Shown in pieces: positions 40,411-45,615 of a stretch of DNA of 45,615 nucleotides. Numbering within the stretch: the stretch's first letter is position 1; each line of letters begins with the position of its first letter. Source of the DNA: Candidatus Gastranaerophilales bacterium (GTDB lineage Bacteria > Cyanobacteriota > Vampirovibrionia > Gastranaerophilales > Gastranaerophilaceae); the NCBI GenBank assembly GCA_944323725.1, contig CALUTP010000042.1:1-45615 (forward strand). Direction: 5' to 3'. Both the position numbers and the translations under genes were made by a program. The notes below the pieces were generated by a model. The model did not search any database and was not told the DNA's origin. It saw nothing but the letters and a program-made list of their open reading frames with translations.

Positions 40411-42807
40411 ATGATTAGGGAACTTTTAGCGGAAGTAAGTCAAAATAAAAATATGGTAATGTTTATTACAGTTATAATTTTTATGGCTGGAATATTATCT
40501 TATTTTAATAATTTTGCAATCACAGCTTCTGCAATAATTACAATAACAGCATTAGTAGTCTCTTTCAAAAAATATATGCCGAGAAAATATATAATTTTAT
40601 GGATTTTAATATTTTATATTGGATTTTTTAACGCATATTTTAGAATACAACAATCTGATGCACTGTATGAAAAAGCTCCCCTAAATACTGAAATAACTGG
40701 TCAAATTGTTTCCATACCAAATAGCAACACTCCTGATAAAACAAAATTTTTCTTTAATGTAAAAGAAATAAACAACGAAAAACTTACAGGAAAAACTCTA
40801 GTCACAATATCATCAAAAGACAATGATTTTAGTAATTTCAATATTGGCAACACATACAAAATGAAAGGAAAATTAAGAACACCTTTTAAAGCATCTAATC
40901 CATCCCAGTTTGATTACGGGAAATACTTAAGAAACTTCAATACTTACACAGTATTTTATGCAGATAAATCAGACTGCATAGAAATTAAGGAAAAGTTGTC
41001 ATTAAAATGGAAATTCTTGCAAGGGCTAAATAATATACGAAATCGAATTATAAACACTCATGCAAAATACCTTCAAAGTCCAAACTTAGAAATATTAGGA
41101 GGCATCGTTTTCGGTGATGATGCAGTAGCACCACCTGATTATATAAAAACATCTTTTGCAAATTCAGGACTTTTGCATATATTAGCTGCATCAGGTATGA
41201 ATGTCGCATTTATATATGGGTTTTGGTATTTTATATTAAGAAGATTAAGAATTCCATTTCGTTTTACAGTAATAAGCGGTATGGGAGTTGTAGTTTTATA
41301 TACACTAATGACAGGGCTTGGCCCCTCTGTAATCAGAGCAGCATTAATGCTAATATTTATTCTTGCGGGGAAATTAATTGATAGAGATGCTCATAGTGTA
41401 GCACTTTTAGCCCTCGTAGGCGGACTAATGCTGATATATAATCCTGCATATATTAATGATGTTGGTTTCCAGCTATCCTTTATTGTAACTTTTGGCTTAT
41501 TAACAACTGCCGGAGCAGTCATGAGTAAGTTTAAAAACTCCAAAATTCCAGACTGGTTACTAGGTGGAACATTAATTCCAATAATTGCTCAAATATGGGT
41601 AATCCCTATACAAATGTTCTACTTTAATACAATAAGTACCTATTCTGTTTTTGCAAACATTTCCATAATGCCATTTTTGAGTATTATTAGCTTTGGAGGT
41701 TTTGTAAGTTCAGTTCTGGCAATTTTTACCCCAATAGCAAAATGGATTTGTTTAATAACCGATTTTATACTAAAATACCTACTTGATATACTTGTTGCAA
41801 TATCAAATTTCTTTTCACATCTTCCAGCTTCTACGATTGAAGCCCCGCATCCTTCAATATTACAAATATTTTTATATTATTCAATAGTACTCATAATAAC
41901 ATACGCTTTCAAAAGAGGCTTTAATAAAAAGTGTCTTATATTTTTAGGGATTATCACTGCACTTTTATTAGGAACAATAATCAGAATACCTAATAATAAT
42001 CTTAATATAATCACTTTTGATGTAGAAAATGCTGATGCATTTTTAATAAAAACACCTCAAAATAAATACTTTATCATTGATACAGGAAAGGCTCCATATA
42101 AAAATGGCTCTTCTCAGGCAAAATTTATAATACTAAAATACTTGAAAGACAGAAGAATCAAAAACATCGAAGGACTCCTCATAACTCACTTTGACAATGA
42201 CCACTCCGGAGGAGCTTTCGATATTCTTAACAGTAGAAAAGTTAAATCAGCATACATTAATTCATTTAATAATAAATCCTACACCTCATATAAAATTTAT
42301 AAGACTCTAAAAGATAAAAATATTAACACCATTATACCTAAAAACAATTCAATAATTTATGAAGAAAAAGATTTTATAATAAAGACTTATATAGCAAATC
42401 TTGACAATGACAATGATAATTCAATAATTACACTTGTAAAATACAAGGATTTCGAAACCCTATTTATGGCAGATGCAGGGATAAATGCTTTCAACAAAAT
42501 TAAAAAAGATATACCTGAAAATATTGAAGTTATAAAAGTAGGTCATCATGGCGCTAAAAATGTTGTCAATGATGATATGTTAAACAAATTAAATGCTGAA
42601 GTCTCAATAATTTCAACAGGTACAAATCATTTTGGACATCCGGCAAAAGTGACTTTATACACCCTAAGACATACTGATATCTATAGAACTGACCAGCATA
42701 ATTCAATCCAAATAACATCCGACGGGCATCAATATAAAGTTATGACATATGATAAATTGAAAAATAAATATGAACTTAACAAGAACTTTCATAGCCTAAC
42801 TCCTTAG
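40411..42807 (+). CDS. comEC: ComEC/Rec2-type DNA uptake channel
   Basis: Inner-membrane channel that brings single-stranded DNA into the cytoplasm during natural transformation. 798 residues with three parts. An N-terminal membrane/OB-like region (DUF4131, about 15-190) has GQIVSIPNS and KLRTPFKASNPSQFDYGKYL. A Competence domain (about 215-500) has the signature LLHILAASGMNVAFIYG, GLGPSVIRAALM and DVGFQLSFIVTFGL. A metallo-beta-lactamase-like domain (about 525-790) has THFDNDHSGG and KVGHHGAKN, probably a nuclease-type fold. Length as expected. It begins with its own extended -10, and its 3' end overlaps the convergent TPR gene by 32 bases. radA elsewhere in the window could act with it. Confidence 0.95.
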   Translation: MIRELLAEVSQNKNMVMFITVIIFMAGILSYFNNFAITASAIITITALVVSFKKYMPRKYIILWILIFYIGFFNAYFRIQQSDALYEKAPLNTEITGQIVSIPNSNTPDKTKFFFNVKEINNEKLTGKTLVTISSKDNDFSNFNIGNTYKMKGKLRTPFKASNPSQFDYGKYLRNFNTYTVFYADKSDCIEIKEKLSLKWKFLQGLNNIRNRIINTHAKYLQSPNLEILGGIVFGDDAVAPPDYIKTSFANSGLLHILAASGMNVAFIYGFWYFILRRLRIPFRFTVISGMGVVVLYTLMTGLGPSVIRAALMLIFILAGKLIDRDAHSVALLALVGGLMLIYNPAYINDVGFQLSFIVTFGLLTTAGAVMSKFKNSKIPDWLLGGTLIPIIAQIWVIPIQMFYFNTISTYSVFANISIMPFLSIISFGGFVSSVLAIFTPIAKWICLITDFILKYLLDILVAISNFFSHLPASTIEAPHPSILQIFLYYSIVLIITYAFKRGFNKKCLIFLGIITALLLGTIIRIPNNNLNIITFDVENADAFLIKTPQNKYFIIDTGKAPYKNGSSQAKFIILKYLKDRRIKNIEGLLITHFDNDHSGGAFDILNSRKVKSAYINSFNNKSYTSYKIYKTLKDKNINTIIPKNNSIIYEEKDFIIKTYIANLDNDNDNSIITLVKYKDFETLFMADAGINAFNKIKKDIPENIEVIKVGHHGAKNVVNDDMLNKLNAEVSIISTGTNHFGHPAKVTLYTLRHTDIYRTDQHNSIQITSDGHQYKVMTYDKLKNKYELNKNFHSLTP

Positions 42808-44536
42808 CTTTTGCAAAAACGACTTCTGCCTCTTTGGTCTTACCAAGATTGCTTAGAGCAACGCTTTTTAAGTAATAAGCCCCAGCACAGGCACTATCTA
42901 CAAGAATAGCTTTATTAGCAAACTTTAATGCCGAGATATTAGCCTGAGTATTTAGTGAAACACTTGCCATTCCTAGATAATTATATACATCAGCCGGATC
43001 AAGTTCAATTGCAGTAGTATAAAAATCCATTGCTTCATTAAACTTACCAAGCTCTTGAAGAGCCCAAGCCTTTCTATAGTGAGCGTAAGAATAATCCTTA
43101 TCAATCATCATCGCTTTATTTGCCCATAGAACTGAATGATTATAATCCTTTAATTTTGAATAACAATAAGAAATATTTGCATAAGCATCTACATATTGAT
43201 TATCATACTCAATACATTTTTGATAAACTTCAATAGCTGCATTATATTTACTTAGTTCCTGTAAAGCCCAAGCTTTTCTAAAATATGAATAAGCATCCTC
43301 AGTATTTAACAAAATTGCTCTATTCGCAAATTCTAATGATTTTTCATGCTGGTCAGTTTTAGAATAAGCATAAGAAATCCACTGATAAAAATCTACATCC
43401 TCAGGATCAATTTCTAATCCTTGCATAAATGCATCTATAGCCTCTTCATAGTGATCTATATCGAGTAATATTTTACCTTTTCTAAAATACACGTATGAAG
43501 ATTTACTATCTAATGCAATAGCTAAATCAGCATATTTTTCAGCTAGTTTATAGTCACCGATTTTTGAATAACAAAAAGATAAACCAAGAATGATATCTTC
43601 ATCTTTCCTATCATATTTGCGAGCTTTTTTATAATAGTCTATTGCAGAATAGTAATCCTTTAAATTTTCATAAGTTTCAGCAAGCTTATAATAAAGGAAT
43701 AAAGATGGTTTTGTAGTGTATTCAGCAAAACGCAGATATTTTAGCGCTTTTTTATACTCCTGTTTTGCATTAAAGACTTTGGAAATAAAGCCTAGAATAA
43801 TTTGTTTATTATCACTATTACGATATAAAGTCCTTAAAATATTAAGCGCCTTATCATAATCTTCTGAATATATATAACACAATGCTAAACGTTGCTGTAA
43901 ATCATTACTATCTTTGATTTCTACACATTTATTTATATACAAAATAGTATTTTCAGCATCACCAATAGATCCATAGCATTCAAGCATCTTAGTATAAAGA
44001 TTATACTCATCACGATATTGATATTCTTCAGCCAGCTTGAAATACTCAATAGCTTTGTTATAATCCTCAGGAGTTGTTGAATAATTAATAAATCCCATAT
44101 TATAAAAATAAGCAGGGGAGCATTCAACAAGATTTTCTAATTTATCATATAAAATCTTGGCTCTTTCTTCTTCTCCGCAATATTTGTATAAATGGACAAG
44201 AAAAGCCTGTATAAGCCAATTATCAGGATCTAACTCTTCAGCTTTCAAAGCATTAGAACGACATTCTGCCTTATGGGCAAGTCGTCCCTCTACAAAAGCT
44301 AACCTAATATATCCATAAGCGTATTCTTTATCAAGTTTCACAGCAAGCTTTGCATATTTGAGAGCTTTTTTATCATCTCCAGCAAAAATGCAAGCTTTTG
44401 AAAGATAAGCACACTTTTCCGCTGTAGCTTTATTTTTTTTAATATCCAATTCCAGTTTTTTCATAACATCCTCAGCAGTAACAATATTTATCATTTCTTC
44501 TGCTGATTCATACTTGGTAAATATATTATCGTACAA
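42776..44536 (-). CDS. Large tetratricopeptide-repeat protein
   Basis: 586 residues, almost entirely TPR: about 15 helical-pair units with the usual pattern, for example YGYIRLAFVEGRLAHKAECR, AIDYYKKARKYDRKDEDI, YVYFRKGKILLDIDHYEEAI and YNYLGMASVSLNTQA. No signal peptide or membrane helix, so it should be a cytoplasmic scaffold. Start is TTG at 44536, four to five bases after GAGGTG; a Met is available at residue 15. An inverted repeat (44557-44581) lies just upstream. It may share a transcript with pyrF (103-base gap). Partner proteins are unknown. Confidence 0.8.
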   Translation of the reverse strand: MYDNIFTKYESAEEMINIVTAEDVMKKLELDIKKNKATAEKCAYLSKACIFAGDDKKALKYAKLAVKLDKEYAYGYIRLAFVEGRLAHKAECRSNALKAEELDPDNWLIQAFLVHLYKYCGEEERAKILYDKLENLVECSPAYFYNMGFINYSTTPEDYNKAIEYFKLAEEYQYRDEYNLYTKMLECYGSIGDAENTILYINKCVEIKDSNDLQQRLALCYIYSEDYDKALNILRTLYRNSDNKQIILGFISKVFNAKQEYKKALKYLRFAEYTTKPSLFLYYKLAETYENLKDYYSAIDYYKKARKYDRKDEDIILGLSFCYSKIGDYKLAEKYADLAIALDSKSSYVYFRKGKILLDIDHYEEAIDAFMQGLEIDPEDVDFYQWISYAYSKTDQHEKSLEFANRAILLNTEDAYSYFRKAWALQELSKYNAAIEVYQKCIEYDNQYVDAYANISYCYSKLKDYNHSVLWANKAMMIDKDYSYAHYRKAWALQELGKFNEAMDFYTTAIELDPADVYNYLGMASVSLNTQANISALKFANKAILVDSACAGAYYLKSVALSNLGKTKEAEVVFAKAKELGYESSC

Positions 44537-44556
44537 AATACACCTCTAACATTTCA

Positions 44557-44581
44557 CAAATACCAATACGACCGGTATTTG
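44557..44581. repeat. Short inverted repeat upstream of the TPR gene
   Basis: CAAATACC / GGTATTTG, 8-bp arms and a 9-base loop, with no T-run. Could be an operator or an mRNA hairpin in the leader of the leftward TPR gene; also possibly chance. Confidence 0.35.
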
Positions 44582-44638
44582 AGAAAACTTTAGAGATTTA
44601 AGTAAAAATTTTACATTACGTAAACATCTACAAAAAAT

Positions 44639-45400
44639 CTATACTAAAGAAGCTTCCTTATCTTCAATAGCAGTAGTAATCTCATCTAAAATAAGCTTAG
44701 CAGCTGCAACTCTATCATCAGCAGTGGTAATAGGTCTGCCTATCACCATATAATCAACACCTGAAAGAATTGCATCTCTAGGGGTATCGACTCTAACCTG
44801 ATCATTAACCGAAGCCCAAGTAGGCCTTGTCGCAGGACAAACTATAATAAAATCCTTATTATCAATTTGTTTTCTAATTCTTTTTGCCTCTTCAGCGCTT
44901 GCGACAACACCATCAAGACCGGCTTCATAAGCAACCTTGGCAAGCTGGAGGACATAATCTTCAATACTTTTTTCTACACATAATTCTTCTGTAAGAGTCC
45001 TTTGTCCAAAACTTGAAAGAAGAGTTACTCCTAAAATAACGGGAGGTTCTTTTTCAAGACGCTTTGCGGCAGCTTTAACCGCCTTTACAGTCCCTGCAAT
45101 CATTTTTGAACCACCTTGTATATGAATATTGAATAGGTGAATATTATTTTTTACCAGATTAATACAAGCCTTTTGCACTGTATTTGGAATATCGTGGAAT
45201 TTACTGTCATAATAGCATCTACCGCCAAGTTCTTCAATCAGTCTGACAGCTTCAAACCCATAACTTACAATTAAAGGCAGACCAATTTTAAAATATCCTA
45301 CATAATCTTTTAATTCAATTACAAGCTCACGAACTTCTTCAAGAGTATCAACATCTAGAGCGAGAATAATTCTATCTTTTGGACATCCTGGTTTTATCAT
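44639..45400 (-). CDS. pyrF: Orotidine 5'-phosphate decarboxylase
   Basis: Last step of UMP synthesis: removes CO2 from OMP. 253 residues, TIM barrel. Family signature ILALDVDTLEEV at the start, catalytic Asp-Lys-x-x-Asp cluster in YYDSKFHDIPNTV (DSKFHD, fitting DxKxxD), GVTLLSSFG, DGVVASAEEA, CPATRPTWASVNDQVRV and YMVIGRPIT near the end for the phosphate. GAGGTGGGA ahead of the ATG. Length fits the bacterial type. It may be co-transcribed with the TPR gene downstream. No other pyrimidine gene is nearby. Confidence 0.96.
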   Translation of the reverse strand: MIKPGCPKDRIILALDVDTLEEVRELVIELKDYVGYFKIGLPLIVSYGFEAVRLIEELGGRCYYDSKFHDIPNTVQKACINLVKNNIHLFNIHIQGGSKMIAGTVKAVKAAAKRLEKEPPVILGVTLLSSFGQRTLTEELCVEKSIEDYVLQLAKVAYEAGLDGVVASAEEAKRIRKQIDNKDFIIVCPATRPTWASVNDQVRVDTPRDAILSGVDYMVIGRPITTADDRVAAAKLILDEITTAIEDKEASLV

Positions 45401-45461
45401 CTTAATCCCACCTCACAATACATAAACAGCTTAACATGTAAAATTTTCAAAATCAATAAGC

Positions 45462-45492
45462 AAAAAAAGGCGGAAACTCATAGCTTCCGCAG
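45462..45492 (-). terminator. Terminator of a leftward gene beyond the right edge
   Basis: GCGGAA (45470-45475) pairs with TTCCGC (45485-45490); on the minus strand the hairpin is followed by CTTTTTTTG. Short stem but with a good T-run. Confidence 0.65.
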
Positions 45493-45587
45493 ATTATAAC
45501 AAAAAGATTTATTTGGTTTTACTTCATTTAAGAAGTAACTTATTTTTAAAGCTTATTTTAATTAATAACTATTAATTCTAAGCTCAA

Positions 45588-45615
45588 TTATTTTCCAGCT
45601 CCATAGAGAACTGCT
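45588..45615 (-). CDS. Possible C-terminus of a gene cut by the window edge
   Basis: On the minus strand the last bases can be read as AVLYGAGK followed by TAA. A gene must end near here because a terminator follows about 100 bases later, but this frame is only one of several open ones over such a short length, and the product cannot be named. Confidence 0.25.

Noticed and set aside
1-45615. tRNA, rRNA, CRISPR array or insertion sequence
   Set aside because: I read the intergenic stretches for cloverleaf cores, spaced repeats, transposase motifs and terminal inverted repeats and saw none. A dedicated search would be needed to exclude small ncRNAs.

Overview
The window is AT-rich (about 30% GC by eye) and densely packed with ordinary bacterial genes using the standard code (UGA is a stop, and RF2 carries its programmed frameshift). 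The gene set suggests an anaerobic, diderm, non-photosynthetic member of the Cyanobacteriota, close to Gastranaerophilales/Vampirovibrionia ('Melainabacteria'). Supporting points are the many pilin-like proteins with an FTLAEVLITLGIIG N-terminus, LPS-type genes (heptose-7-phosphate kinase, O-antigen-ligase-like protein), clostridial-type EtfBA beside an NfnA/PyrK-like flavoprotein, a TM1266-type hydrogenase-associated regulator, and lineage-looking proteins with a short N-terminal FTG motif. The placement is inference from family knowledge, not a phylogeny.

Layout. 1-4.4 kb (minus): ilvB; a leftward operon of membrane protein, zinc ribbon, rph and two tiny charged secreted proteins, closed by a strong terminator. 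4.4-5.4 kb (plus): a shortened PHP phosphoesterase and a decayed Xre regulator. 5.4-12.2 kb (minus): prfB with frameshift leader, an UshA-like 5'-nucleotidase, an agmatine-deiminase-like enzyme, a TM1266-like protein, a small unknown and glyS. 12.3-15.2 kb (plus): electron-transfer operon (NfnA-like, Cys-rich protein, etfB, etfA). 15.2-17.2 kb (plus): two pilin-like genes with near-identical 5' ends, each interrupted by a poly-G tract (12 G and 10 G), followed by a headless pilin fragment. 17.3-21.4 kb: purA and a double-domain M16 peptidase. 21.4-23.4 kb (minus): DUF378, a small unknown, and GAPDH. 23.4-25.6 kb: a segment of higher GC, especially 24.7-24.9 kb, with another pilin-like gene, an Xre regulator and two FTG proteins. 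25.6-28.6 kb (minus): radA, a serpin-like secreted protein, DUF167. 28.6-30.9 kb (plus): RelA/SpoT. 30.9-36.4 kb (minus): a large coiled-coil protein of unknown function, an envelope operon (rfaE1, DUF4330, O-antigen ligase) and a phosphoesterase. 36.4-42.8 kb (plus): ispG, a secreted operon (small protein, TPR, GHL10 glycosidase-like) and comEC. 42.8-45.6 kb (minus): a TPR protein, pyrF and the tail of a further gene.

The most notable signal is the poly-G pilin pair. Both genes are out of frame as written, one by +1 G and the other by -1 G, and both would be open at 11 G. Each carries the same promoter, ribosome binding site and leader. This is the expected architecture of a slipped-strand phase-variable surface system with a possible silent donor fragment, although homopolymer assembly error must be excluded. 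A second theme is that prfB, ispG and comEC each have a -10 element exactly six bases before the ATG and no Shine-Dalgarno, which predicts leaderless mRNAs. A third is the short N-terminal FTG motif on unrelated proteins, together with missing signal peptides on families that are often exported.
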